Assembly (NCBI GenBank): GCA_022495005.1
Contig: JAGYXB010001996.1
Span: 1,550,001 to 1,614,000 of the forward strand
DNA length: 64,000 bases
Origin: Rhyacophila brunnea
Taxonomy: Eukaryota; Arthropoda; Insecta; Trichoptera; Rhyacophilidae
Reading direction: 5' to 3'
The notes under the pieces are model-generated. The model was not told the DNA's origin, did no database searches, and was given only the letters and a program-made list of their open reading frames with translations. The position numbers were made by a program, and so were the translations under genes. Shown here in pieces: positions 1-12,800 of this stretch; position 1 is the stretch's first letter; each line of letters starts with the position of its first letter.

Positions 1-150
1 ATGTTGCCACAGTTTGCTTATTCTAAAATAAGATTGTGTCTCACTGTATTGAGTTTTTTTAAATTTGTTTTAAGTATATTGTTATGTTCGTGTATTACTT
101 ACTTAGCTTTATTTAAAATATTTTTATTTTGAATATTTTTTTAATGTCTC

Positions 151-1112
151 CAGGCGTATGCATATAACAGCAAACTGCATTCAAGCTATTTACTGCAAAT
201 TTGCATGCATAAACCTAAATGTATCTGACGAATAGTGACATCACGTCGCCGACGTAATACGCGTCATGCCATGGGTAATGTTACCTAATTTAAAATTTAA
301 ATTTCCCGAAAATTAATTTAAAATTTTGAAATTGTGAATCGGTGTAAAAATGTGCAAACGGTACCATATAAATTTAATAATTATAAATAAATAATTATCA
401 TGAACTTTAAATAATTTATTTGTTATAAAATCATATTTATTTTATACTTCATAATGCACGAAATGATCAAAGTATACCCAGTAAATATTTCCATAATATG
501 GCAATACAGCTTCACGGATCATTGTCAATATTTACAAACACCTCCATTGACCCACGATCTCGATCATTTTTACAAGCTTAGCATCATTTTCATTTTCATT
601 TTTTAGCATCATCATGAATCCTATTGTGGCACAACGACGACGGGCAGTTAACTTCACGCAAGATGAAAAGGAACTATTAGTTAGCTGTGCCGATAGGGAA
701 ACATTGATAATAAATTCGCGGATAACAAATGCGTTCAGCAACGCGCGAAAACGTGCCGCCTGGGCTAGGATAACAGTCGAATTCAATAGGCGAAGCCAAG
801 GAATAACAAATGTCCATATCTCTGATGTATCTTTTTTGCAGTCGCAAGCGTCTCCTCCTTTCTGTTTCACACACATTTTCGCAATAATTTATAAAACCAA
901 CGAAGGTTTCAAGCCTCCTACTAAACGCTTGTTGTGATGAAGTCATTGTGTATTAAAGTGACACTGACAGCTCGCGCAGATCGCCGCCATTTTAAGTTTG
1001 GTGCGCATTCCTGTGCGCATCTCGTGACGTATGCATTTTTTATAGTTTCCTTAATCGGCCGATAAACGGCTTACTACGTTGAACGCGGTTGAAATGTATA
1101 TGAATACGGCAG
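151..1112. mobile_element. Harbinger-like DNA transposon, copy A
   Basis: This 962-bp segment has imperfect terminal inverted repeats of about 35 bp: the left end begins CAGGCGTATGCATATAAC and the reverse complement of the right end begins CTGCCGTATTCATATACA. A second copy with the same ends lies at 34977-35649, which shows a dispersed element. Copy A is longer because it keeps an internal coding remnant (614-811). The 3-bp flanks of this copy (ctc and tta) do not match, so the assignment rests on the TIRs, on copy B (matching tca flanks) and on the Myb/SANT-like remnant, which Harbinger elements often carry. The superfamily call is an inference. Confidence 0.6.
614..937 (+). pseudogene. Myb/SANT-like DNA-binding domain remnant inside a transposon
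   Basis: The frame opens with an ATG in the sequence MNPIVAQRRRAVNFTQDEKE. For about 66 residues it follows the pattern of insect Myb/SANT-like domains: a basic start, F-T-x-x-E-K-E-L-L, and later KRAAWARITVEFN with the tryptophan and the FN end of the third helix. After about residue 66 it loses domain character and runs to a stop. Copy B of the element keeps the first codons (MNPIIAQR) and then deletes the domain, so this is transposon cargo and not a host gene. Harbinger elements encode a Myb-like partner of the transposase; that link is inferred and no transposase is present. Confidence 0.5.
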
Positions 1113-3132
1113 TTAAAATACCTAATTCTTAATTAGTAACAGTTTATATCGAAAGGAAGGCACTTCATAATTTAGCATACTCAGGTTCCACATATAAACT
1201 CATGCAACTGTAACTCAATGACCATATCCTTGGAATTTAGTTGATATCACACAATGTACAGACTCGGTGCGACTGCAACTCATTGACATTCTGTATCTGC
1301 ATCTGCACATAGAGTCGATGTAACATTGTTCGTTGGACGTTGAACATACGTCGTTCGCACTTGCAACGAGGTTAATAGGCGCTCAATAGGGTTGTCGCTT
1401 TCGGCTATAGTTAAAATAGTTGTTGTTAGCATTCTGTTAGAACAAATTGAATTTGTGCGTATGGTTTTCGGCTGTAATTCGGGTAATTAAATACAAACCA
1501 CCACACCGGTTTGTTTCTAATTGATGGACCCGTCTCGAAAATCTCTGCACGTAGTTTTGTATATCAGTATTGTTTTAGCTTTGTTTTTTGTACTATGTAT
1601 TTTTTAATTAGAATTGTTTTTGTTAGTTTTTATTTGTTATGCTCCGCTCTCTCATGGGCACTTACTTTTATTAGAAAGTTTTTGTAAACTCAGTCAAAGC
1701 ACACTTAAGTGCATATTAGAAGTGGACATTCCCATATGTAAAAAACTATTGATGCTTCACATCCAAACGTAGGGCCGCGTGATATGCTTGATTAAGACTT
1801 AGTGTGGTGCGGGGCGGGTTGCTTTGGATGGTCTATGTTTGTCGCATCGAATATTTCTACCTATTTTGAATTTTCCAGCAATATGATATCATTAAACATA
1901 TTCTTGTTCAATACATTTAGCCGGTTCTTTTTATCGTATGATTTTCGAGTGTTTTGAATGTATGGATTGAATCATGTCTGTGTGACAATTTGTTGGCTTT
2001 TCAGAGCTTGGATTAAGTGGGTGTCGCGTTGAATGTGTGTTTGCAGTTTATCTAAAGTAGTGCATTTATAGAATTTACACAGTATTAATAATATGCTCCC
2101 TGCTGCCAACGATTGACCACGCCGTGACATTTTTGTTGCTTGTAATTAAATTGGCGAACATGCTAGTATATGGTTCTGAATCTCATTCTTTTGTCATGTA
2201 TTGACAAGTTTCAAAGTCGTCTGTTATGTTTTTTTGTATAACAACTCTGCCCAGGTATGTCTCATTAATATGAATGATACAGCTTTCCGTCTTTTGGCTT
2301 CATTAGAGTTAATATTTAGTGAAGGAACCACGGGTGACAATTCCTAAGGATTAGTAGGTATAAATAATTAGATGCTGGAGATTTTTCTTGGACTCTTGAG
2401 TTAATGTTGCATTGTTTTTTTTTGTATAGACCATTTTTTTTTTGATTTGGGTAGCGGCAACATAATATTGATGCACGTCCAGTTTTATGTTTTGAAAAAA
2501 TCAAATTTGAATGACAAATCGATTGAAAATTGTAAGCGAAATGGACATATCGACTACTTTGTTTGCAAACCAGCCAACTCCATTTCGGCAAATTGTTCAG
2601 GAAGGAGAAAAAAATAATTTAACTATCAAGCGGAATTTAATAATTTTTAAAATACACTTGTAAATAAGCTGCACTATGAATGTATTAATACACTATTTAG
2701 CTTCCCTTTTATATATAGAGAAAAGTTTTATAAATAGCGGAGTTCCAGTTACGATATTGGAAATTTGGCACCTGCGAATTTGTGTGAAGAACGGTAACAC
2801 ATTTATTTATAGGTTTAGGAGTTTGAAATTTTGTGTGAGCATAGGAAACATGCTTTATAACAAAATGCCATCAAAATCTCATTTTTGGTTAAAAAGTGCA
2901 GTTGGCTGGTTTGCAGATTCAGCAGTCGATATGTATTTGAATGAAACAATATCGAATACCCAGGCCATTCAGTGTAGAAAAGACAGTTGCCTCGGGCTTA
3001 GTATTTTAGCGGCATAGGCTATTTGAAATGCATATAAAAATCACATTGTTTTACAGATATTAATTTATGCACAGTGTTAATTATTATGCTTTGATTTTTT
3101 TAGTTTTATGCCTTCAGCGAGTTATCTCGGCC
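1113..3132. other. No gene recognised; intron or upstream region of the ZAD-GATA gene
   Basis: AT-rich sequence with scattered stop codons. I looked for the missing first half of the ZAD domain (a C-x2-C exon opening with an ATG) and did not find one. A strong-looking donor (CCCAG|GTATGT, around 2253-2258) has no convincing coding exon before it. The 5' exons of the gene are probably outside the window. Confidence 0.5.
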
Positions 3133-3346
3133 GACTTTAAACTCAAATTACTAGCCACTGTCGATTGATTTGCTTAATCTAAAAAATTAAACACACAGTG
3201 ACTTCTGTTTGAATAATTATGAAATACTAAGCCACAAATTATCAGTATTACTTCGATTGTAGTATAAGCTTCACTCTCCATTCAACGTGTGAAGTTAAAA
3301 ATCTGCTACCTTACCATAGTAATATCGTGAGGCATAGAAAAGGTAA
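3133..3346. repeat. Dispersed repeat, copy 1 (second copy at 45851-46061)
   Basis: About 210 bp shared with 45851-46061 at roughly 85-90% identity by eye, starting at ACTCAAATTACTAGCCACTG and ending near CGTGAGGCATAGAAAAGG. It has no coding capacity and no obvious inverted ends, so I cannot assign a class. Confidence 0.6.
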
Positions 3347-3726
3347 ACCATGCTTGTGAGTGTAAAAGGAGAAAGATCATTTATTGTTCTGACTAAAAAG
3401 GATTAAAAACTTTTTACGAACAACAATGATTCAAGAGTGACAAAATAGACGGTTGAGATTGCGCATATTTTTGACGATTCTGAAATCACTAGTGAAGAGT
3501 TTTTGTTGAATAAATTTTGTATCTAAATAAATAGTATTCCGTGCCAAGAACTAAAACTAGCATTTTATATTTTTCTTATATTCTAGCTTTAAAGTTTGCA
3601 TGTTTCTTCTGAAAGGTACAATATTTTTTGGGTAATAATCGGAGATACAATGTCTGTGCATTCACTTGTCGATATAAGATAATGATAAATAAATAGGGCT
3701 TACTATATATATATTTTGTATTGCAG

Positions 3727-3879
3727 GTATCTCCTAATGACCCGCTGCCACACGTAGTATGCGCCAGCTGCTCCGATAAGCTGGACACCTTCTTCACCTT
3801 CAGAGATCTCTCGCGCAAGTCAGAGAAAGTACTTGAACAATTCCTGGCCTACACAAATAATTTGAGCGGCACGGAACAG
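3727..3879 (+). CDS. ZAD-GATA gene: exon with second half of the ZAD domain
   Basis: Acceptor TTGTATTGCAG before 3727, donor CAG|GTATTA after 3879, 51 codons, phase 0 at both ends. The peptide has the ZAD hallmarks: [11 protein letters not shown] followed by K-L-D-T-F-F-x-F and a long amphipathic helix ([12 protein letters not shown]). These are the second zinc-binding pair and the dimerisation helix. The first CxxC pair must lie on an earlier exon. Confidence 0.85.
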
Positions 3880-6800
3880 GTATTATACATAATACGCGCC
3901 TATCGATTAATTGGATTGATTTTTGTCGACTCCAGACAACGTATTGAATCATAATAATATTGATAAATCGTAAGGGACAATTTGCAATATTATAGAAAGC
4001 AAAATGAAATAATGATTTTATTGTTTTCGCATGTAACTTTTTCATTAGCGCCTACGAAAAAAAGTTGTAACTTTGCCACAAAACAACTCTTACTGACAGT
4101 ACTTTAAATATGCTGAAAATGCAATTTTATTAACCTTAACCCTTCAATTAGCTCGTTTCCGCAAAAATGTACATTATGTCCATTTGACTTAGCAACCTCG
4201 ATATGAAGAGTCTTCATCAGCCCGATGAAAGTGCCTCCCCTTACTCCTTCCACAACCCTTATTTTGTAATCTTTTCTGTGACATATTTCTGCTGATCCAA
4301 TGTGTTTTCGAGAGGTCCTTTAACCAGTAAGTACGTAAGTATGATCGCGTAAGAGTGAGCATTACATTTTAGTCTATGGACTCCTCGATAGCCAATTTTC
4401 GGTACTGGCTATTTACCTTTTAAGTACCTAATATTGATATTACAATGGTAAATATGAGAATGTAAACAGAACTTACAAAGTATTTTACAAACCTAATATT
4501 AATAAAATATGTATGTACCTATATTTGCAAAAAAACAATAAATAACAGCAAGTTACGACATTCAATCTGTTTTCGATCTATCAAAATTAACATGGACGAC
4601 CCACCAGCACAAACTAGCGCCGAAACGTGTGAAGCTCAAAAGTACGACTTTCAGTTACGGTTGTACAAATCGAAGCAAAAATTAAATTTCTCATACAAAA
4701 TCGAAGCAGGCTGCTTGAATAGCTTAGATACTGCTTGATTCAAAAATTGCCCTCCAGGTGCGGATCGATCTGTCCTTAAAAACCAACATGTGAACTTGAA
4801 TCCGGAATTAATAAAAGTTTATCTGTAATATTAAATACTTGTGAATTCCAAAGAGTCTAATTTGGACCTAATGAGTTAACTGCCTATAAAATTACACTAT
4901 CTTTGATCACACACTGAAAATACACTACATACAACTAAATTCTTATAATTTAATATTGTTATAGTCACGTCCATCCATAATTCCAGCAAAGGACTAGAAA
5001 TACGATATATTATACCTGAACAAATAAAATGAAATATTTAATTTGAGTTGGAAATTTTTTCGTTAAACATTCGTCTAAGAATGTCTGGGACATTCCACAG
5101 TTTTATCTTTCAACTTTCATCTTCCTTCTTCAGACAATAGGGAATTGTGTAAAGGAATCTCTTTGCTGACTATTTTATTCTGAGCAATAATTCTGCAAAT
5201 CACGTGTGGTTTTGTGTGTGCTTCGATGATCAATAATAAATAGTGGACACTTGGACAGTCATCCTTACGTGACATAACTAGGAAAAAAAACAATTATTAT
5301 ATTATGACTTGAATATTTAGATGAAGTTTTAAAACCTCACTGGATTTAGGATGAATTTATTGTGTATTTTTCAAATATTTCAAATCTTATAATATTGAAC
5401 AGGGATATTTCCATTTAACATGTGTCATATTTTTAAATTATCATTTTGTTTGCCATATTGATCTACTAGACACCTGTGTAATCGTCGCTTATCTCATTAG
5501 TAGAATTGTGTACCCCTTTGATAATTTTCCAATAGATGGCACCACATTCTTCCCATAAATTTTTTTAGGTCAATTACCACCCTTAATAAATTGATACAAT
5601 CTGCCGAAAAAAACTTGTTTGATTCTGTAATATTGCGAAATCTATAATATTATACAATATCACTAATTATTGCAGTGAGTTAAACTATACACAAATTATA
5701 TTATAATAAATACTTTATTTTATCTGTGTCATTACTATAAATGCTCATGATTAAAAATTATTTCTCAATCTAAACATTAAGTAATCATTTAGTATTGTCT
5801 TAACCACTAGTAAAGCTACATTAGCATAATCTTAAACTAATTTGTCATAAATTAAATCCCTGCTGCATTATGCAACCCATTGAATTCGAGAAATTCCTCA
5901 TGTCAGCTGCAATAATGTAATTCTATCAAATATTGTACATGCTTAGAATATTCAGCGAAAGCTTTTCTTCAATGCGCCACATTCGTGTAACGGACGGGCA
6001 CGTCTTGAACATCTTTTAACTTCCGCCGTAAACAACTGATAATGTAGCCAGTCGTCAATCCCAAAGACATCGCGACTACGACGAGTATGAAACCTACAAA
6101 CACATTTCCCTGTTTGGTGATCGTCACCAACATTTTGTGGCTTGTCATGGGAGGCGGGCTGTTGTCGTCGAGCGCGCTTCCGTTTAATCTCGCATGCGAG
6201 CACAGATGGTGCGGCTTTAGATCTCTCAGTAGGACGCCACTCATTTTTATTGGACTCATGCATCTAAAATAAATATTATTCATTATAATTTGTTTCATAG
6301 TTGTGATGCGTAATATCATACCCAGACAATTGCACGTGTAAACGGATGCACATTTATCATAAGTAGTGCGACAAGTATGGCCATAAAGTGGCTACTGTCA
6401 TATTATGTAGTATCAAAAGCATACGGCAGTCATTAGTAGCTTCTTCTAGCTGGAGAGTTTTAGCCTGCTTCTTCTGGTCGTATATCGTTGCAAATACTGA
6501 ACACAAAACGTTACAATTTTTCCAAAATTACGAGTCAATTGCAAACTCCAACAGAAAGTTTACCACACATAATTTGCCATAATATTTTGGATAACATTTC
6601 AATTAACTGTATAGTATAATTCAGCAAAAGAAGAATTTGAAAAATTGCTGTGACCATACATCTATGAAAATATAGTTTTCATTTTAATTTTAAAATAACG
6701 TTTACAACAATTCTCTTTTAATATCATGACGACATATATATCTATCCTACAAACTCTACAAAATGTACAGACCGCTCCCAAAAATACCATATATTCTTAT

Positions 6801-9800
6801 TTTTGATATTATCATAATATAGTATGTGGGCCCTTAAGCAGGAACAAATAGTTTATTTCCATAGTAACTGAAAAACTAACTAATGGAATTTAATATTGTT
6901 AATTAATTTTATATAATTTAACCCAAAATAAATGTATTCTCTATTAATAAATAGATGACCTATTTTCCTTTGTGAAGCAATTGAATATTAATGACTATTG
7001 CAGTGGTATTCAAACTGTGCGACTGGGGTCACGACCAATGCGCTGCAAGCTGTTTGAAAATTGTAATAATTCCAGACAATTTCAATACAACACGCTAACA
7101 CACGATCACAATAATTGATACCGGTTTCTGACCTCTGATGCTTCTTCTCACGATATAAAATTGTGTTTGAACAGCACCTATCTCACCTTGGTGGTTTCGA
7201 AAATACTTTTAGGAAGATAATTTGGAGAGTCTACATAATTATATTCTAGAGAAATGAATGTAGCTGAAGTAAAATTCCATGTGTCAAAGAGGTCATGCGT
7301 TGTTTGGGGGCGACAAATTCAGAAAGACGACAAAGAAACAATGGCCAAGCAGCTAGCGTGTCTGCTTATAAGTCGTGGAAACCAGACCCGAATCCCGAGT
7401 GGCAAATTAGTTAATTGGCGTAATTAACGTAAGAATTGGTGTAATTACGGCCGCATAAATTCGTTTTCGGCAGTTAAAGTGGCCAACATCCATTTCTCGT
7501 AAAAACAAAAATGTGTTAATACAAACCCTCACTCTGTAGAGGCCCTTATAATCTTCTAAAAATAGAACACGGTCAAAATTAAAAATTAAGAAAGGAATGG
7601 GGCAATATAACTTTTTGAGAATAGATCCCGTGAAGGGTAAGCGCTAATTAGTGTATGAGTATTTTAGAATTCATATTTTGTATATAAAATATTGAAATAT
7701 GGAAAGTCATTTTAAGTCCACTCAAGGGTGATATTTTTCCTAAGTATATCACCGAGTAGCTGTGTCGAGATCTGAGAAACTGTGAAGAATAGCAGATTTC
7801 ACCCATCCCACTAATTGATATTTGTTTAGGGTGCCGTGAAAAAATATTTAGATGCAAAACTTTGAAAACTAGTCACTAGTGTGTTTATTATCTATCATGA
7901 TAAGTATATTATATGGAAGTTATATCCTGCACGGTCATTCTTAATCATAACATTATTATCTCATAAGTAAGGTAATTGAATAATTATCACAACCACAATA
8001 ATACTATGACTCTCAAACTTGATTCTCAAAAATAGTCTGATTCATCAGGTTTTTTCTTATCATTAGAAAGATTACTCATTGTATTAGTAATATCAATGGT
8101 TGTCATTATGTAAAATAGGCAGCTATTACTAGTGTATAAATTTCTTAGTTTTTAGATATTGATATTTTTTTACAAAACTATTTATAACGTTAAAATTCAT
8201 TAACAACAATTTAATTATATTTTGTTATTATAAAAGGCAGTGAAAGTTTGGGAAGCATTTCATAGAAATGCTATGGCCACTGCGCTAATTTTCGATTTCC
8301 AGACCCCATCATAATAGGTATTACATGAATATATTTATTTTGCGATAAAATAATATGTAACATTTTACCATATGTGTCGTTGAGTTTCAAAACTCGCTAT
8401 AACACTTTTTTTAAATAATTAAGATATATATATCGTTGGATTCGTTATTAAAATCTCTACATGAAAATTTTATCGCCTCTTTCAAAAGCCGCTACGATTA
8501 ACTGTCATTTATGAAACAAAATCAATGTGTCTATCAAATCCCGCTATAACACTACTGAAACATTCAAAAACCTTTTTAGTTCAAAAAGTTTCTGTTGATT
8601 TTCTCAACATAATGGAAAAGTGTTATAGTGGGTTTTGAAACTCAGCGACACATATCGTTGTTGAAACTAGACAATTGTGTAACTCCAAAAACGTTATTTT
8701 ACAGGAGGGACAAAAAACATATGGTTTCGTTTACAAATATATGGTTATGGAGTTAAAATCATCCATGATTTAACAATGTTACAATTTTATTCGAATTACA
8801 TCATTCACAGACGTGTAGACGGGCCCCTAGATGGCATTCAAAGTCAATGTTCGATTAAAACGGAGTGACACCTTTTTCTAGTTACAACGGCGATATGTGT
8901 GTTTTATTTTACCCTTTCAACTAAAGTATCTCCATAGTAGTTTTCAGGAATTCCTTAAAGGGTTATATAGTCGTTTACGAGATCGGCAAAATGAAACGAG
9001 GTCATGACAGTAGGCAAATCACCACTTTCCCTCTGAAGTGGAGCATATGGCTCTCGACAGATTGGAGATTATATTAGGCGACTTAATTTATGAGGAATGA
9101 CTATTAGCCAGTCACCTAACTCATTGAGTCCTTGCTCTGGATCAAATGCACATAGAAAAAATTAGAACAGGCTCTGCATTCGAACCCACTGCTCCGAAAA
9201 CGGACCCTCTCCCACTACTCTACCATGTTGTATCATCGTGATAACTTCTTGTGGCAATATATGCTTACTGTGATGTTTCGTCAATTGTGTATACCTACTC
9301 TATGGGTTTAGGAAATGGCTTATAACCAATCCTAAATAGAATATATGTTATAAATATACCGCATTACCAGTAATGTTCAATAGTTTGGGCAGGAAACAAG
9401 AGATACTGGAAGGGGCAGGAACGCCAACGCGATCTAAAGATAACCAACAATAGCACCAATAAACATGTTATTTCTGCTTTTAAAGGGTCCCACCATAAAC
9501 AGGTTATCTGGGCAAAACCAAGATTCATATGTGCTGTCTTACTGTGAAAATGTATTTTAACTATTTAAAATTTGACTCACTTTGGTTCATTCGCCGTCGG
9601 TATTCTGGTAGCAATAGCTCTTGTGATCATATCCAATGCCATATCGCAGTCGCACTCCCAAGGGTTGTTTTCCAGATTGAGGCTCGTCAGCCGACCCCAC
9701 AGAGCCAAGCTGCCGGGGAAAACTCGAAGGTTGTTGTCATTCAAGTATAACTGTATCGAAAAAAAATACAATATTGAAAATTTTTACCCGTTTATACACT

Positions 9801-12800
9801 TCAGTACTGTATCGGTTCAGCTATATTGTCCATAGATGTAGTGTTATTATCAACCTTTTGACCGATTGGGCAATATTTAATATTGTAATACGTCAAAGTT
9901 AATTTTTTTACGGTTGATTCTAGGTTTACCAGGTTAGGCTGGGAAAATCTATTTCAGATAATTGATTTCCCGGTGGACCGTATACATCAATTAAAATATT
10001 CGAAACTATCACAATCATTATCATATTCTTGCCGCCCAAAATCACTGTAGGTATTGAATATGTACAGAGTACAATCACGTCAACGAAAGTTGAGTCATCC
10101 GTAAAAAAATATAATAGTTGATCACTGTGCGTTTTTCAGTAGGGCACGTAATCAAAAAATTCAAATGCGGAAAAAATATTTTCAAATTGCAAAAACGATA
10201 ATTGTGTTTAAAACTTTTCTTCATCCTTTTTTCATAATAGTTATTCTGCTGCCTTGTTTATACCATCCTAGTGAATTGGAAGTCATTTGTAATTGTGTAC
10301 TCTTCTATCAGTTAAAATACTTTTATTGTACAATATAGTTCATGATTACATCCAATTGAAATCAATGTAATGGCGAGATATTAATCCTTACAGCACAAAC
10401 GCCACAGCTGTTGTGTCCTGATTAAGGGGGCATTAGATATAATTAGCATGTTATTTAAATGTGGTAATTAAAAATTAATTTAATGCTTCGCAGTGAGTCG
10501 GTTAAGGGGGAGAGTAGTGGGTAATACAGACATCTAGTGACGTGACAGAATTAGGAGACCTGTGTTTAATTATAATTCATTATTAAATTACCTTTAAATG
10601 TGTTTTAATTAATTAATATGAATCAAAAATCAAAATGCAAAAAAAATTCAAAGATAAACTTTGGATTTGATTATTATTATTTATTTTACAACGTTTTTAT
10701 TAGCTCGTATTCTTGTTTGTCCGGTGGTTGTTTGTCCAGTACAAATCTTGCAATCGATTTTTAACTAACTTCCCGACTAGCTAGACATTTGAAACTTTTA
10801 GAATATAACAGAACAAGATGCCAATGCATTCTTTTAATACTTTTAGCCATCTTTAAGCAGAATTGAATTCATTTTCAGTTAATTCTGTGTTGTATGGAAA
10901 GTTATTTCAGAAAAATCCGTAAAAAGTAAAAGACTATTATTGGTTGCTAAGCGGGTGGTCCTAGCTACTAAATTATTAATATATACATGCGTTACTATGG
11001 AAATCAAAATGAAATTTCAGTATTCTATATTTGTTTGTTTTTTATTTACTTCTTATCGACCGTGTTTAGGAAAAAGGGCGTAACCCACACAGAACAAATT
11101 TTACAGGAGAGACAAAAAACGTTTTTTGAATGATTTTGGTTTAATGTTAATAAAAAAAATAGGCACTGACATTGGGTGCATGATGATTGATGATTTGGTG
11201 TAATATCTATTCGATCTACTAATAATTAAAGAAGTTATTACAGAAAAATCATTAAAATTAAAAGCTAAATGCTTATGGGTAAAAGGTAAATGCTTTTTTC
11301 CTTAAATTAAAACTTTAAAAATTAAAAATAAATCGGCATTTGCCGCTTACTTCCTTTTTACAGAACGTGTATTTAGTTGTATCCATTGTTAATATTTAAT
11401 AAAAGGACTTTTCGAAAAATCGATCACAGTCGATATCAAGTACAAGTTTGAGCATATTGAGCATAATAATTCAACAGAAAATTTAAAAACGTATATAAAA
11501 AGTTCTTTTTACCTTGTAATTATTTTGCATAACTTTTTTCAATATTCTATAAATGAGGTCTTATTCTTAAATGATCCATTGATGGGGGAAAAATATACTT
11601 ATATGTTTTTAGTATTTAAAAAGGACAAGTCAGGCAGAAACATTCAAATTGCATAATGTGTTTCATTAAAATACACATTGTAATCAAATGTTAACACTAA
11701 AATGCTTATAACTTTTCATATAAGACAGTTATATACTTGAATCTTGTATCACAGATAAATATATAACATTTTATGGCACTACACTACCCCAACAAATAGA
11801 TAAAAATAACCTTTTTCTAATAAAGCAATTCAAGTAATTATTATTTCCTGTAAGTTATGTTGTGTCAAAGATGATTTTTCAATTAATTGTATGTCACATA
11901 AACCCGTCACTAGATGTCTATGATACCTATTACACTCCACCTTAAACTGATGATTTGACGTGTAAATAGAAATAGCGCGCATCTGGGTAATAATTGGCTG
12001 CCAACAGTTCTTCAGAATACAAATTGGATGCCAGCTGTTGAACGCGTAGCAATAGAGAGAATAACGTCTTCTTCGAATAGACACTAATCAATCAACGTTT
12101 TGCCAAGGCAGGAAGTTGTTCGGATTTTAAAAAATCTGGGTTTATTTGACATGCGGCACTTATCTAATAAAGATAAAAATGTTTCTTTTAGATCAGAGTT
12201 CTATCGACTGAGAATACAGACTTCATTGTATTTGAATTAAAATTTATTTGATGTAAGTTTTGTGCTACATATACCATATTATTCTAACTATCTTAGAAAT
12301 CGGGAGCATCAGTTGTTCATTCTCCCAAGGTGCAGAACTAACCTGCCATTGGTGATGCTAATTGGGAGGGCAATAACTCCGTTCAACCAAATCGCTTCGG
12401 ATGTTATTCCATATCAGTATAGGTGGGCGTTTTATAAATTCTTAAAATATGGTCTACTGAGCTCATTCGGTGTACTTCCGTGTATCTACTTTATAATTTT
12501 TGTACCTATTTACTGTTTACACTGTTTTTCTAATACTGCATCTATTTCATTGTTTTTTTAATGTCATGTTGTGAACGTCTTAAATTTATAAATTGTAAAG
12601 TTCACCATAATATTTAAAATAAATAAATTTGAATTGAATGAATTTTTTATAGTGTCCCGGGTTTTGCTGTTTGGCATATTCTCAAAACGATTCATGTGAA
12701 ATAATACAAAACGTGTACTATCACAATCTGAGGCTATTGGTTTCAAAATCGGTTGTCTCCCTGAATGACTATCTTGAAATAATGACTAAAAACCTCCAAG

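Noticed and set aside
2253..2258. Strong donor CAG|GTATGT as the end of the missing ZAD first exon
   Set aside because: The preceding codons lack the CxxC pair of a ZAD and no start context supports an exon.
9529..9835. Plus-strand open frames over 9529-9835
   Set aside because: They are antisense shadows of LRR exon 7, whose splice sites, phase and LRRCT motif are on the minus strand.
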